Notes: a model not told the origin generated them from the sequence alone. Positions 1-8,233 are shown, numbered from the stretch's first letter. The stretch is DNA of 64,000 bases from Bacilli bacterium (GCA_024408335.1 JAKSVB010000004.1:1-64000), one strand, 5' to 3'. Numbers and translations: made by a program.

Positions 1-309
1 GCTACATTAACTCTTTCGTTCACTGCAACCACTGCTGGAACTTACCAACTCTTCCTCAATGGCAGAGCCGGTGGCCAATATGGTATGGCTAACATCGCTG
101 ACTTAGCTGCATGCATCGAAGTCAAGGTCAATGGCACAGCTGTTGCAATCCCAGCTGAAACCGCCATCAACGGACGTACATACACCGATTATCTCCTTGG
201 TAATGTCACTCTCATCGCAGGTGCTAACACCATCACCATCAAGAGCATCGGCGAAGCTGATACAGCACCAAACATCGACTTCCTTAAGTTAGTTCCAGCC
301 GCTAACTAA
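1..309 (+). CDS. C-terminal end of a carbohydrate-binding (CBM6/35-like) surface protein, partial
   Basis: The reading frame is open from base 1, so the gene begins left of the window and only its last 102 residues are seen. These have the strand-rich pattern of a galactose-binding-fold module: YQLFLNGRAGGQYG, a middle of small and hydrophobic residues, and a closing strand APNIDFLKLVP like the NIDxIxL end of CBM6/CBM35-type domains. Such modules normally sit at the end of secreted glycoside hydrolases or cell-surface proteins. No sortase signal or membrane anchor follows; the protein ends PAAN. The family name is inferred from pattern only, and the catalytic part is not visible. Confidence 0.6.
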   Translation, partial: ATLTLSFTATTAGTYQLFLNGRAGGQYGMANIADLAACIEVKVNGTAVAIPAETAINGRTYTDYLLGNVTLIAGANTITIKSIGEADTAPNIDFLKLVPAAN

Positions 310-332
310 GAGTCGTCAAAAACGCTCCAAAG

Positions 333-363
333 CCTCCCTTCGCTTCGGCGATGGGAGGTTTTT
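333..363 (+). terminator. Rho-independent terminator of the partial surface-protein gene
   Basis: The arms CCTCCC and GGGAGG enclose a second stem, CGC-TTCG-GCG, with a stable cUUCGg tetraloop, followed by five T. It begins 24 bp after the stop codon at 307-309. Confidence 0.9.
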
Positions 364-434
364 AATATCTTTCGACATCGTTCATATTGATGAGCGCCCA
401 TTTGTCTTCCCACGATTTGATACGTTTTATAAAC

Positions 435-461
435 ATAAAAAGCCTTGGGGTTTCCAAGGCT
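435..461 (-). terminator. Terminator of the MscS / small membrane protein operon
   Basis: Read on the minus strand, AGCCTTGG and CCAAGGCT form an 8-bp stem followed by a T tract (A run at 435-440). The stem begins inside the TAA stop codon of the upstream gene. Confidence 0.8.
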
Positions 462-946
462 TATTTGACTAAGGTTCTAATGACATCGAGTTTGCCATAG
501 ATGAAGGTAAGTCTTTCGATAACCTTATCAAGATACTTGATAGTTTCTTCTTTTGTCATCGCATCAGGATCAGCGGCGTGAATCGCTTTGATGAGCTTCT
601 GCGTTTTGTTAATGAGCGCATCGGCATCAGGAAGGGAAGTCTTTTCTTTGACCTCGTTGAATTCCACGATGAAGGCACTGAGCTTCTTTGATGTTTTATA
701 AAGATTAAGATCAACCTTTTGGTTGTTAGCGACCGCTTCTTTTTTGGCGACCACCATCTTGAGTTCTTTTTGAATTGAACTTTGGATGAAGGCAAGACCG
801 CTTTTGTTCTTCTTTCCTTTTACGAGGATATAGATGACAAGAAGAATGACTGAGAAGAGAAGAAGCGAATACCAGAGAATGACTTCTGCGGTGCCATATT
901 CGCTTGTAGCAATTACTTCTTCAAGCGCTTCATAAACTGTGAACAT
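461..946 (-). CDS. Small single-span membrane protein, MscS partner, function unknown
   Basis: The product has 161 residues. One strong transmembrane segment lies at about residues 22-44 (VILWYSLLLFSVILLVIYILV), followed by a basic stretch GKKNKSG and a mostly helical, charged cytoplasmic domain of about 115 residues. No named domain is recognised. The gene starts 2 bp after the stop codon of the MscS gene, so the two are surely co-transcribed and probably translationally coupled. The context suggests a membrane protein that acts with, or is expressed with, the mechanosensitive channel. That role is inference; the coding region itself is clear. Confidence 0.75.
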   Translation of the reverse strand: MFTVYEALEEVIATSEYGTAEVILWYSLLLFSVILLVIYILVKGKKNKSGLAFIQSSIQKELKMVVAKKEAVANNQKVDLNLYKTSKKLSAFIVEFNEVKEKTSLPDADALINKTQKLIKAIHAADPDAMTKEETIKYLDKVIERLTFIYGKLDVIRTLVK

Positions 947-948
947 GA

Positions 949-1764
949 TTATTCGCCCTCCTTCTTAATGTGAATATCGAATTGATCGTAATCGATATCA
1001 ATCTTTGCTTCGCGGAGCTTTTCTAAGATGCTCTCGTTTAAGTCAAATAGGGTATCCCAGTATTTTGAGGCAGCAACCCAACACTTAAGGGTGAAGATGA
1101 GGTTTGAATCACCATATTCGGTGAGTCTGCAATCAGGAGCAGGATCCTTAAGCATGTTTGGATGCGATTTGGCTAAATCAAGGATAAGAGATTTGACTTC
1201 TGCCACTTCGGTTTTGTATGAGACTGGGACATTGATAACGATTCTTCTAGTTGGAAGACGAGAATAGTTAATGACGTTATTGACCGATGCGGTGTGGTTA
1301 GAGACGATAATCATCTGGCCATTTGGAGTCTTGAGTTTGGTGTGGAAGATGGAAATCGAGATGACTGTGCCATCGACTCCATCGACAGAGATGAATTCTC
1401 CCTCGACGAATGGCTTTGTCGTGACGACTAAGAAGCCACTTGCAAGGTTTGTCAAGACATCTTGTAAGGCGAGGGAAACGCCTAATGAGATGACGGATGC
1501 AAAGGTGACAACGTTATCGGTTGATACGCCTGCCATCGTTAAGACGAGGATAATAAGGATTACGAACAAGACGAATCTGATTGTTCCTAATAGGAAGTTA
1601 ACCATTGTCTTGTCTTTGGTGTTTGATTTTGTGACAGCGTGTTTGATGATGCCCATGATGAGTTGGATGATCAAGTATCCAAGAAGCACCACGGTAACCG
1701 CTTTAGCGACTTCTACTCCTGTAGTGGTGAAGAAGTGACCAATATTGTTTAATAACTCTTCCAT
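949..1764 (-). CDS. Small-conductance mechanosensitive channel (MscS family)
   Basis: The product has 271 residues, the usual length for a minimal MscS. Three transmembrane segments precede the pore-lining helix and the beta-domain. ASVISLGVSLALQDVLTNLASGFLV is the TM3 region, VEGEFISVDGVDGTVISISIFHTKL is the start of the beta-domain, and NGQMIIVSNHTASVNNVINYSR follows. Such channels open under membrane tension on osmotic downshift and release solutes. The start at 1764 has a good ribosome binding site (AAGGAGGG). It is the first gene of a two-gene operon with the 161-residue protein. A second MscS gene lies at 35850-36866, so the window carries two. Confidence 0.92.
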   Translation of the reverse strand: MEELLNNIGHFFTTTGVEVAKAVTVVLLGYLIIQLIMGIIKHAVTKSNTKDKTMVNFLLGTIRFVLFVILIILVLTMAGVSTDNVVTFASVISLGVSLALQDVLTNLASGFLVVTTKPFVEGEFISVDGVDGTVISISIFHTKLKTPNGQMIIVSNHTASVNNVINYSRLPTRRIVINVPVSYKTEVAEVKSLILDLAKSHPNMLKDPAPDCRLTEYGDSNLIFTLKCWVAASKYWDTLFDLNESILEKLREAKIDIDYDQFDIHIKKEGE

Positions 1765-1873
1765 TGTTCCCTCCTTAAATAGAATATGTTGAATTGATTA
1801 TACAATACTTTGATTGTTCCAAGAAAGATATCATTACAAACGCTTTGAATATGATGAAATCGTTATTCAAAAT

Positions 1874-2845
1874 TTATTTTGAAGTGATAACTCTTTGTTC
1901 GATTAAGTAATCGTATCCACTCATAGCGTACGGGATCGACCTCAACAATTCGGCGTCTTTTGAGAAGAAATCATCCTTTGGATAAGTCAAAAGATAGTTT
2001 TCATAATAAAACGATTCTGAAATCGGATAAGGAATCTCAATTAAGAAAGACTTGAAGTAATGATCGCTCTTTTCGCCAAAAGCGTTAAGAAAAGCTGCGG
2101 TCTCGCCTAGATTTAAGGCTGCGGGGTTTTGAATGTATTTTAACGAGTTAAAACTGAATACTTTTTCATATGAAGACGCGCCCGCTCCTAAAATTCCAAA
2201 CATCCTTCCTGAAACCGGGGTATTCCAAGTGTAAACACACCCTCCCCCAAATTTGCTGTAATAGTCGTTCTTCTCTTGCGATGTTAACGCTTTGTCTTCG
2301 ATTTCTGATTGGGCAGACGAAAGAATCGGCGAAGCGCTGCCATCCTCTTTTTGAATGTTATAGGCATAACTAGCCCTTAAAGAGAGCTGCTCATACAAAT
2401 ATCGGTTATCCGAAACCTTAAAACCTCTAGGCAAATTATCTTTGGTTACTGGATAAGGGATTTCGCTTACGATCAAGTTAGGGTCGGTGTTGTCGTAGAA
2501 ATGAAACAATATGGCGGCCATAGTCTCCAGTGTGCAAGGTTTCTCTTCTTGCATAAACACGAATGGAGCGAGTTTCATGTCACTGCTTTTATCAAGAAAA
2601 ATCCCGCATCTCCATTCGCCATTCGCAATTTTCCAACAGCATATTATGTCGTTGTAATGGTCAGGAAAATCGATGTTGGTTTTTGTAAGATACTCCGAAT
2701 ATTGTTTTTCTAAAGCGTCGCTGGTATCTGAAGAGCTCTCAGAGATACTTTGATGATCGGTCTCTCGTTCAATGTTGGCCGTGCAACCGGATGTCAAAGC
2801 TAAGCCTAAAAGAATAATCGAATCCCAAATTCGTTTAGTTTTCAT
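1874..2845 (-). CDS. Lipoprotein of unknown function
   Basis: The product has 323 residues from the ATG at 2845. An N-terminal signal of positive residues and a hydrophobic core ends in the lipobox LTSGC, so Cys is lipidated and the protein is held on the outer face of the membrane. A Ser/Asp/Glu-rich linker follows and then a mixed domain with no recognised motif. There is no ribosome binding site before ATG 2845. Instead TTGCTA (2875-2880), 17 bp and TAGAAT (2852-2857) form a promoter whose -10 ends 6 nt before the ATG, as expected for a leaderless mRNA. A related-looking lipoprotein lies at 42057-43502, but homology was not shown. Confidence 0.75.
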   Translation of the reverse strand: MKTKRIWDSIILLGLALTSGCTANIERETDHQSISESSSDTSDALEKQYSEYLTKTNIDFPDHYNDIICCWKIANGEWRCGIFLDKSSDMKLAPFVFMQEEKPCTLETMAAILFHFYDNTDPNLIVSEIPYPVTKDNLPRGFKVSDNRYLYEQLSLRASYAYNIQKEDGSASPILSSAQSEIEDKALTSQEKNDYYSKFGGGCVYTWNTPVSGRMFGILGAGASSYEKVFSFNSLKYIQNPAALNLGETAAFLNAFGEKSDHYFKSFLIEIPYPISESFYYENYLLTYPKDDFFSKDAELLRSIPYAMSGYDYLIEQRVITSK

Positions 2846-2851
2846 CAATAA

Positions 2852-2880
2852 ATTCTACAATTTTGCAAAAAGATTAGCAA
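2852..2880 (-). promoter_or_regulatory. Promoter of the 2845 lipoprotein gene, leaderless type
   Basis: On the minus strand, -35 TTGCTA, 17 bp and -10 TAGAAT are followed by only 6 nt before the ATG. Confidence 0.6.
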
Positions 2881-3321
2881 TTATTAACCTTCGCGAAAAC
2901 CTTTTTCGTAAGCGCTCTTAAAAAGTACCTTCTCAAACACAATTTTTTCATTTTGCAAAACCAACCTGATTCCTTTTTTAAATAGGATCGAGCATTCCTT
3001 GAATCCAATCTTGAATTTGTTTTTTTATATTTTGAAGGAATGATCATGAGTAATAATTTAACCCCATTTTCTTTAATGACATCTGATAGGTATTTTTTAC
3101 CATCAGAAGCAAACAATTTCAGTTGTCCACAAAATTAGGACAACTGAAATCGGTAGCTGTTTTTAATAAGCAATACAAACATATCATATAAAAGTCATAC
3201 CGTTCTTTTTAAATTTAAAAACGGATCTGTTTCAAACCTGTTGTTTATTAACGTCTCTACACAACAGCTGCAATCTATTCGGTGTAGTTCTCTATAACAT
3301 CAGCCTTTTATGATTTACCTA
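2881..3321. other. AT-rich intergenic stretch with one strong inverted repeat
   Basis: No convincing gene was found. An 80-codon frame on the minus strand (2874-3116) opens with TTG inside an inverted repeat, has no ribosome binding site and resembles nothing known. The one distinct structure is the inverted repeat at 3116-3150, listed separately. This is the start of the AT-rich accessory segment that runs to the tRNA at 8364. Confidence 0.5.
3116..3150. repeat. Perfect 13-bp inverted repeat with 9-nt loop
   Basis: The arms 3116-3128 (ATTTCAGTTGTCC) and 3138-3150 (GGACAACTGAAAT) are exact complements around the loop ACAAAATTA. Neither side has the T tract of a terminator. It could be a transposon end, a recombination site or an operator; nothing nearby decides this. 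Confidence 0.6.
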
Positions 3322-3966
3322 CTAAACCGCTTTGTTTCTTCTTGAACACTTAATAAACTGAATAACTAAAATGATAAGAATTGAGGCTATTATTGCGAAG
3401 GTGCTACAAGCAGAAAGAATTTGCATTTTCTCTTCCATTCCGCCATTAGCAAGGATTAATGTATTTTGTAATACAATGACAGACATTAATGCCGCAATAA
3501 CATTGATAATTCTTATATTATTCAATAAAAGATTATTGTTGGTTTTAGCTTTGGAAAAATTAATTATCGCCATAGTTATGCTATAGGTTGTATATGCAGC
3601 CATTGAAATGGCAGGAATTAATCCTAGATTGTACTCTCTCTTATTGTTTATTAATAATATTGCTGGCGTGATCATTGCCAGTGTAATAACAAGCATTATA
3701 AAAAACGAAAAGAAAACAACTCTATTCCTTCTTTTTTCATCAAATTCTCTTTTGTTTTCAACAACCAAGAGCATCTTTATCACCAAAAGAAGCAAATAAT
3801 AAACACAGATGCTCCCATTCCATATAGAGCTTTTAAGAATGCCAAGAACGCCGTTATAAGCAGCATATGCGAAACAGATCAAGGCTGAAATAAATGCAAA
3901 GAAAAACGCCCTTCGTTCACTATCCGACTTAAGATGATTAATTGTTCTTCTTATCATAATTAACAA
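3322..3966 (-). CDS. Multi-pass membrane protein downstream of a TetR regulator
   Basis: The product has 214 residues with about six hydrophobic segments (AFFFAFISALICFAYAAY, IWNGSICVYYLLLLVIKMLL, VVFFSFFIMLVITLAMITPAILL and others) and a basic C-terminal tail, KCSRRNKAV. No family is recognised. The chosen start is TTG at 3966, because AAGGG lies 5 nt upstream; the next ATG (3957) is 14 nt from that site. Either start overlaps the 3' end of the TetR gene, so the pair is translationally coupled. The arrangement suggests that the TetR protein controls this membrane protein, perhaps a transporter. That is inference. Confidence 0.75.
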   Translation of the reverse strand: MLIMIRRTINHLKSDSERRAFFFAFISALICFAYAAYNGVLGILKSSIWNGSICVYYLLLLVIKMLLVVENKREFDEKRRNRVVFFSFFIMLVITLAMITPAILLINNKREYNLGLIPAISMAAYTTYSITMAIINFSKAKTNNNLLLNNIRIINVIAALMSVIVLQNTLILANGGMEEKMQILSACSTFAIIASILIILVIQFIKCSRRNKAV

Positions 3967-4531
3967 CCAATCCCTTAATGAATTCTGAGACCTCTTGAAT
4001 ATCTATTACACAATCATCATTAACCCAATCAATTATCACCGATGAGATGCCATTCATATAAAAATCCATCAAATATTTATGCCACTTTTGATCAAGACCA
4101 AACCTGCTCATAATTGGGGAAAACACGGATTTATACATATTTTCATAAGTCCTATTTGCTTTAAATACATCAGGATTATTCCTTAATGCTTTGTATATGT
4201 TTTTATTTTCCTTTATGAAGGCAAGGTACGGAATTAGATAATCATCATTAATAAGATAGAGCTCGTCCAAATCTATCTTATTGATTATCGATTCCTGAGT
4301 GTCATTAGTTTTTAAATGATTGTTAAATGAGTCATTTAGTCTTTCCACCACTTCATCCAATACATCAACGGTGTTTGAATAATGCAAATAAAATGTTGAT
4401 CTATTAACTTTCGCAACTTCACATATATCTTTGACCGTAATATATTCAAAACTCTTTTTATCAAGCAAGGAAATCAGTGCATCATTCATCTTTAAGGCGG
4501 TATTAAAATATTTGCTTTCATTTTTATTCAT
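3938..4531 (-). CDS. TetR/AcrR family transcriptional regulator
   Basis: The product has 197 residues. The N-terminal helix-turn-helix is typical: AL+SLLDKKSFEYITVKDICEVAKVNRSTFYLHY, with the S-TFY-HY end that TetR proteins use to contact DNA. The C-terminal ligand-binding half (residues about 75-190) resembles the TetR_C group common in Firmicutes (WHKYLMDFYMNGISSVIIDWV). It lies in a compact operon: the 119-residue membrane protein gene upstream (gap 18 bp) and the 214-residue membrane protein gene downstream (overlap). It probably represses this operon; the inducer is unknown. Confidence 0.9.
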   Translation of the reverse strand: MNKNESKYFNTALKMNDALISLLDKKSFEYITVKDICEVAKVNRSTFYLHYSNTVDVLDEVVERLNDSFNNHLKTNDTQESIINKIDLDELYLINDDYLIPYLAFIKENKNIYKALRNNPDVFKANRTYENMYKSVFSPIMSRFGLDQKWHKYLMDFYMNGISSVIIDWVNDDCVIDIQEVSEFIKGLVVNYDKKNN

Positions 4532-4549
4532 GATTGATGCACTCCTTTC

Positions 4550-4909
4550 TTATTTATTTCCTGCAATTTCTTTAGCTAATTCGGTAATTTCGAAAGCGTA
4601 TGCTGACTTTCTAATTTTAAGAATCTTTTTGTAAAGTGGATAATTGATTCCACATAAAACGAAACCAAGTACGCCTAATATGATACCAATAATCAATCCT
4701 AAATCACCACTTGGGCCAAAATCAGTCATAACAAAACTCATTCCTGTTCCAGCGATTAATGCTGAGATGATTCCAAATGTGTAAGCAAAGATGAACGCTG
4801 GTCTTTTTACTTTAGTGTCAAGCTTTTTTAAGCGAACTACCTTTGATTCTGTTTTTGGCGCATATTCTTCCGCTATGCGTTCTGCGTATACTTTGTCTAA
4901 GTTTTCCAT
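4550..4909 (-). CDS. Small two-span membrane protein, first gene of the TetR operon
   Basis: The product has 119 residues from ATG 4909, chosen because AGGAGG lies 8 nt upstream; a longer reading from 4939 would run through that ribosome binding site. Two transmembrane segments are clear (FIFAYTFGIISALIAGTGMSF and LGLIIGIILGVLGFVLCGINYPLY), between a charged N-terminal domain and a short C-terminal helix. The pattern matches a conserved small Firmicutes membrane protein often mislabelled dihydropteridine reductase; no reductase motif is present. Its function is unknown. Confidence 0.8.
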   Translation of the reverse strand: MENLDKVYAERIAEEYAPKTESKVVRLKKLDTKVKRPAFIFAYTFGIISALIAGTGMSFVMTDFGPSGDLGLIIGIILGVLGFVLCGINYPLYKKILKIRKSAYAFEITELAKEIAGNK

Positions 4910-5053
4910 ATTTTGTCCTCCTAACTTATCGGCACTCATAATGTAGTTGTTTTAAAAGTTATTCTGAACAACACGAAAAACAAAAAATGTCTATTTAAGA
5001 AAAAAGCACGACTTTCTTGTATCGCGCCTGTTCTCTATGAATGCGTGTAAACA

Positions 5054-5075
5054 ACAATGTTGATACACTGGTGGA
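5054..5075. repeat. Left copy of a short direct repeat around the YoaP gene
   Basis: ACAATGTTGATACACTGG followed by TGGA is repeated, with two substitutions and one inserted base, at 5879-5901. The two copies bracket the 5082-5834 gene. Confidence 0.4.
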
Positions 5076-5081
5076 AAAAAC

Positions 5082-5834
5082 CTATTTATTAACTCCAACA
5101 AGTTTTAAAAATCTCGAATCGTTTTGTTGCTCATTAGTCAAGAACCTTCCATCTTTAAATAAAGCATAATTAGTTACGGGAGTTGGAGCGTTTTGTGCCT
5201 TTTCTTTTGTATCTAATTTAATAGCAGTAAATGGAATATTATTATCAAGAGCAGTCTTTTCCACTATTGAGACATACTTTCCATTAAATGGACATTGATT
5301 TGTATAATATAAAACATATCCCATAGTTTCAATTTTAGGATCTTTTGCGCAGTCTTTAAAACAAGGAATAGCCGCGTTAGCTACAAGTGGAAGGTACATT
5401 AAATTAATTCCGGTAGTTGTTACGTCCGCAACCTTAAATCCTTTATACGCTAAATACTTTGGATCAGCTAAGAATGGTTTCTTTTTGTCACTAGATAAGA
5501 TGCAAATACCATTTTTACCTTCTTTTCTTGCATCTTCTATACATGCATTTAATAACTCATTTGAATAACCATGTCCTTTGAATGAACCGGATACCCATAA
5601 ACAATCAATATATAAATAGTTTGGGGCGATAATTGGTACCCAAGCATTTTCAGCTGGAATGTATTCAATGAAACATTTTCCTCTTTCTACGGATTTTAAA
5701 AACACCAAACCATCATCAAAGCATTTATTCATCCAATCTTTCTTTGATGAAACTTGTACGTCTTTGTTATTTGATATAGCACAACAAATATGCTCATTTT
5801 CTATATTTTCTTTTGTAACTCTTATGAAATCCAT
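5082..5834 (-). CDS. GNAT N-acetyltransferase with YoaP-like C-terminal domain
   Basis: The product has 250 residues. Residues about 1-130 are a GNAT fold: YLYIDCLWVSGSFKGHGYSNELLNACI carries the acetyl-CoA-binding V-x-x-x-x-K/R-G-x-G/A loop (KGHGYSNELL). Residues about 150-245 match the YoaP C-terminal domain found only with such acetyltransferases, including YYTNQCPFNGKYV (CPF near a Cys site) and TNYALFKDGRFLTNEQ. The substrate is not known. AAGGAGG precedes the ATG at 5834. The gene is bracketed by 20-bp-class direct repeats and lies in the AT-rich segment. Confidence 0.88.
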   Translation of the reverse strand: MDFIRVTKENIENEHICCAISNNKDVQVSSKKDWMNKCFDDGLVFLKSVERGKCFIEYIPAENAWVPIIAPNYLYIDCLWVSGSFKGHGYSNELLNACIEDARKEGKNGICILSSDKKKPFLADPKYLAYKGFKVADVTTTGINLMYLPLVANAAIPCFKDCAKDPKIETMGYVLYYTNQCPFNGKYVSIVEKTALDNNIPFTAIKLDTKEKAQNAPTPVTNYALFKDGRFLTNEQQNDSRFLKLVGVNK

Positions 5835-5878
5835 TGTCTTAAAGCCTCCTTGCCGCTATCTACTGTATATCACATGTC

Positions 5879-5901
5879 ACAATATTGATACATTTGGTGG
5901 A
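5879..5901. repeat. Right copy of the short direct repeat around the YoaP gene
   Basis: ACAATATTGATACATTTGG followed by TGGA; see the copy at 5054-5075. Confidence 0.4.
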
Positions 5902-5909
5902 GTATAAGA

Positions 5910-6338
5910 TTAAATTAGCGCTAAAAGATAACCTAAAGTTGGTCCAACAAATATAGCAATGTAGATTAGTGAAATCCATGGTTGATATTCGATGTAGAAT
6001 TGTTTGAATGTTAGACTCCATGGGTGCTTGATAATTACCCAGCCAAACAAATCAAATACAATGCAAATTGAAACCCAAACAGTCCCAGTAATTAGTGCTT
6101 CAACAATTGTTGGATTAGATAGTCCATTCATATAGACGAATCCAAACACTGTGAAAACGACAATATTGTACAATGGGTGCCAAGGTTTGGTTTTCTCGTA
6201 TCCTTCTCCCATCGATTCCTTATCCATTGGTTTCATATGAAGAACGTAGATGTTGAATATTGTATGAAGGACTCCAATTAATGTGACAATGATATAAGCG
6301 GCCCAAAACCATAACATTGAAATCCCAAAATTTTGCAT
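5910..6338 (-). CDS. Four-span membrane protein coupled to a winged-helix regulator
   Basis: The product has 142 residues with four hydrophobic segments: FWAAYIIVTLIGVLHTIFNIYVL, LYNIVVFTVFGFVYMNGL, ALITGTVWVSICIVFDLFGWVII and ISLIYIAIFVGPTLGYLLALI. The motif KPWHPLYN and the stretch HPWSLTFKQFYIEYQPW give it the look of a conserved Firmicutes family, but I cannot name it. Its ATG overlaps the TAA of the upstream regulator (TAATG), so the two are translated together, and the regulator probably controls it. Confidence 0.78.
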   Translation of the reverse strand: MQNFGISMLWFWAAYIIVTLIGVLHTIFNIYVLHMKPMDKESMGEGYEKTKPWHPLYNIVVFTVFGFVYMNGLSNPTIVEALITGTVWVSICIVFDLFGWVIIKHPWSLTFKQFYIEYQPWISLIYIAIFVGPTLGYLLALI

Positions 6339-6637
6339 TACTTAAGGACCTCCCAATATCCAGTTTTATTTGAACCGATTCTTTTTATAAGTTCTTTTTC
6401 TTTTAATGATTTTATAATTCTATCAATCGATCTACTTGAAAAGCCTGTTCCCTTTATAATGTCTTCTTTAACTACATTTTTATTATTTTTAAAAACAGAT
6501 AAAACTGCAAATTCTTCTTGAGATAATTCGCCATTTATTTCGCCATTTATTTCGTCAACTTTGTTTCTGTCAACTCTTGAAAACTCGATAGTAAAATCAT
6601 GTTCATTATTAATATAAGAAATACTAACGTTGAACAT
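6338..6637 (-). CDS. Small winged-helix protein resembling the C-terminus of RecG-like/AlbA ATP-binding regulators
   Basis: The product has 99 residues from ATG 6637 (GGAGG lies 12 nt upstream; a TTG at 6649 is too close to that site). The winged helix at about residues 45-99 (EEFAVLSVFKNN, IIKGTGFSSRSIDRIIKSLKEKELIKRIGSNKTGYWEVLK) has the ending typical of large AlbA_2/HATPase_c_4 putative transcriptional regulators, where it is the last domain. Here the ATP-binding part is absent, so this looks like a 3' fragment, yet it is coupled (TAATG) to the membrane gene downstream and may still work as a regulator. A second, broken copy of the same ending lies at 6688-6922. Confidence 0.7.
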   Translation of the reverse strand: MFNVSISYINNEHDFTIEFSRVDRNKVDEINGEINGELSQEEFAVLSVFKNNKNVVKEDIIKGTGFSSRSIDRIIKSLKEKELIKRIGSNKTGYWEVLK

Positions 6638-6687
6638 CGCAAATTCCAACCTCCAATCAGTTTATATCGTGTCATCAGTCGCTGCCA

Positions 6688-6922
6688 CTATTTGAGGACT
6701 TCCCAATATCCAGTCTTATTCGATCCAATTCTTTGAATATATCCTGACTCTTTTAATTGCTTTAAATTTTTCTTAATGGCGGGCTCTGATAAATCGAGTT
6801 TCAAAGAAAGCTGACTAATTGTAATATTTGGATTATCCCTAATTAGTTCAATCATTTTTTGCCTGTGTTTTGTTTAATTTATTGGATACTTTATTAGGTA
6901 CTTTATTGGATACAACAAAATA
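6688..6922 (-). pseudogene. Frameshifted C-terminal winged-helix fragment (second copy)
   Basis: On the minus strand one frame reads VSNKVPNKVSNKLNKTQAKND and then stops. The +1-related frame continues directly as MIELIRDNPNITISQLSLKL and ends KESGYIQRIGSNKTGYWEVLK plus TAG. Together they match the Asn-Lys-Val-Pro repeat linker and terminal winged helix of RecG-like/AlbA regulators. The break falls in a run of A (GGCAAAAAATG). The last 14 residues are identical to those of the neighbouring gene at 6338, so these are two tandem remnants of related genes. Confidence 0.72.
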
Positions 6923-7348
6923 CTATTAAAAAGTATACAATATTTTACCTTTCGTTTTCCAATTGGTGCTATCGCTTTCTTGTGTCAACCTTTCGTTTTC
7001 CTATTCCTTCTAACGATAGACAAATAACCTTGGAAAATTTTCCAAAACACACAAATTAAGGCCCTAGTTTCTCATAACACATAAACCAAGTGATATTTCT
7101 TCGATTAAGAAAAGAAAAAGGTTTGATGACGAATATCAAGCCTATTGTTCTAATATGAAAAAGAGCTATAGAAATAATACAATTGTTCACCCCTTATAAT
7201 AATCTTATTGTATTAATAAAAAAATGTTCACCCCATTCTCTTAAGAAATGTTTACAAAAACATCAAAGGAATTTTTTAGCATAAAAGAGAGTATTGCCGC
7301 TGTTATTTCTTACTATATATCCAAACAATCATGATACATGTTTTTTGC
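6923..7348. other. Intergenic stretch with short repeats and a 16-bp palindrome
   Basis: No gene was found. The stretch holds a direct repeat ACCTTTCGTTTTCC (6947-6960 and 6988-7001), a perfect palindrome TTGGAAAATTTTCCAA (7030-7045) and a second direct repeat TGTTCACCCC (near 7182 and 7229). These could be operators or decayed mobile DNA. Confidence 0.45.
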
Positions 7349-8206
7349 TTATTCAACTTCCTCGTAATAGTAAGAATAGTCTATTCCCTTTATTATTAAT
7401 TCCCTGTTATTGACATCATTAGTCAAAGCGTTGCTGATGAGGAATAAAATATCTCTCGGAGAAGAGGGAGATATTTTCATCGCATTTAGGTAATCAGTTT
7501 TATCTATCTTAGACCAGTCTACGCATTTCCCTAATGAATGAATTAGCATTTGATCTAACCATATTCTTGTCGATCTACCATTTCCTTCCATGAAAGGATG
7601 AGCAATATTCATTTCTATGTACTTATCAATTATTTGCTCAAGAGAATTCTCAGGCATTTTATCTATACCTTTTAAAATCTCGGGCAAATATAGAGCGTTA
7701 GCAAACATAAACCCGCCTTTTGAAATATTCTTGCTTCTTATCTTTCCGGCAAAATCATAAAGGCCATCAAATAAATATGAATGGATTTTTTGAAGCCCTT
7801 TTGTAGTGCCGATTTCAATATCGTTTATTACACCTGAATTAATTAAATCATAAGCCTTCTTCTTACTTTGCTCATCGAGTGGATCGTTGTTACCTTTTAA
7901 CCAAGTTTTTAGTATTTGTCTTTGTTTTGAAGGCAAAATATCTAGTAATACATCTAATCCTTTAATTGTTAGACAATCAGTCTCATAAACTTTTGAATCA
8001 GATGAAGTCATTTTCAGTTGCTTGCAATTTGCAACTAAGTCGTTATGTCTCCTCTTAATTGTGTACCAATATATTCTTGGATTCGATGTTTCTACAACAG
8101 CGTTGATTAAATCAATAGCACAAACAAGCCAAGATGAAGTTTCTTCATCCCATCTCGATCTAACAGGTTTCTTATTAAAATATCTAATCGATGTCTTTTC
8201 TTTCAC
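7349..8206 (-). CDS. Fic family AMP-transferase with N-terminal BRO-like domain
   Basis: The product has 285 residues. Residues about 5-95 resemble the virulence/BRO-type N-terminal domain ([54 protein letters not shown]). Residues about 120-270 are a Fic domain with the active-site motif [13 protein letters not shown] (HPFxEGNGRxxR), whose His drives AMP transfer from ATP to a hydroxyl of a target protein. The C-terminus [12 protein letters not shown] carries SxxxE like the self-inhibitory helix of class III Fic proteins. The start is GTG 8206: TGATATAAT ends 6 nt upstream and there is no ribosome binding site, so translation is probably leaderless. No separate antitoxin gene is adjacent. 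Confidence 0.88.
   Translation of the reverse strand: MKEKTSIRYFNKKPVRSRWDEETSSWLVCAIDLINAVVETSNPRIYWYTIKRRHNDLVANCKQLKMTSSDSKVYETDCLTIKGLDVLLDILPSKQRQILKTWLKGNNDPLDEQSKKKAYDLINSGVINDIEIGTTKGLQKIHSYLFDGLYDFAGKIRSKNISKGGFMFANALYLPEILKGIDKMPENSLEQIIDKYIEMNIAHPFMEGNGRSTRIWLDQMLIHSLGKCVDWSKIDKTDYLNAMKISPSSPRDILFLISNALTNDVNNRELIIKGIDYSYYYEEVE
8016..8036. promoter_or_regulatory. Operator-like palindrome inside the Fic gene
   Basis: AGTTGC and GCAACT arms are 9 bp apart. On the opposite strand it shares TTGCAAGCAACT with the palindrome in the promoter region at 8234-8258. Confidence 0.4.
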
Positions 8207-8212
8207 GATTAA

Positions 8213-8218
8213 ATTATA
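8213..8218 (-). promoter_or_regulatory. Extended -10 box of the BRO-Fic gene
   Basis: TGA-TATAAT on the minus strand ends 6 nt before the GTG start, placing the expected transcription start on the G of GTG. The upstream palindrome covers the -35 position. Confidence 0.6.
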
Positions 8219-8233
8219 TCACATTCATCAATT

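Noticed and set aside
2874-3116. 80-codon minus-strand reading frame
   Set aside because: It begins with TTG inside an inverted repeat, has no ribosome binding site, is Lys/Arg-rich without any recognisable motif and is likely chance in AT-rich DNA.
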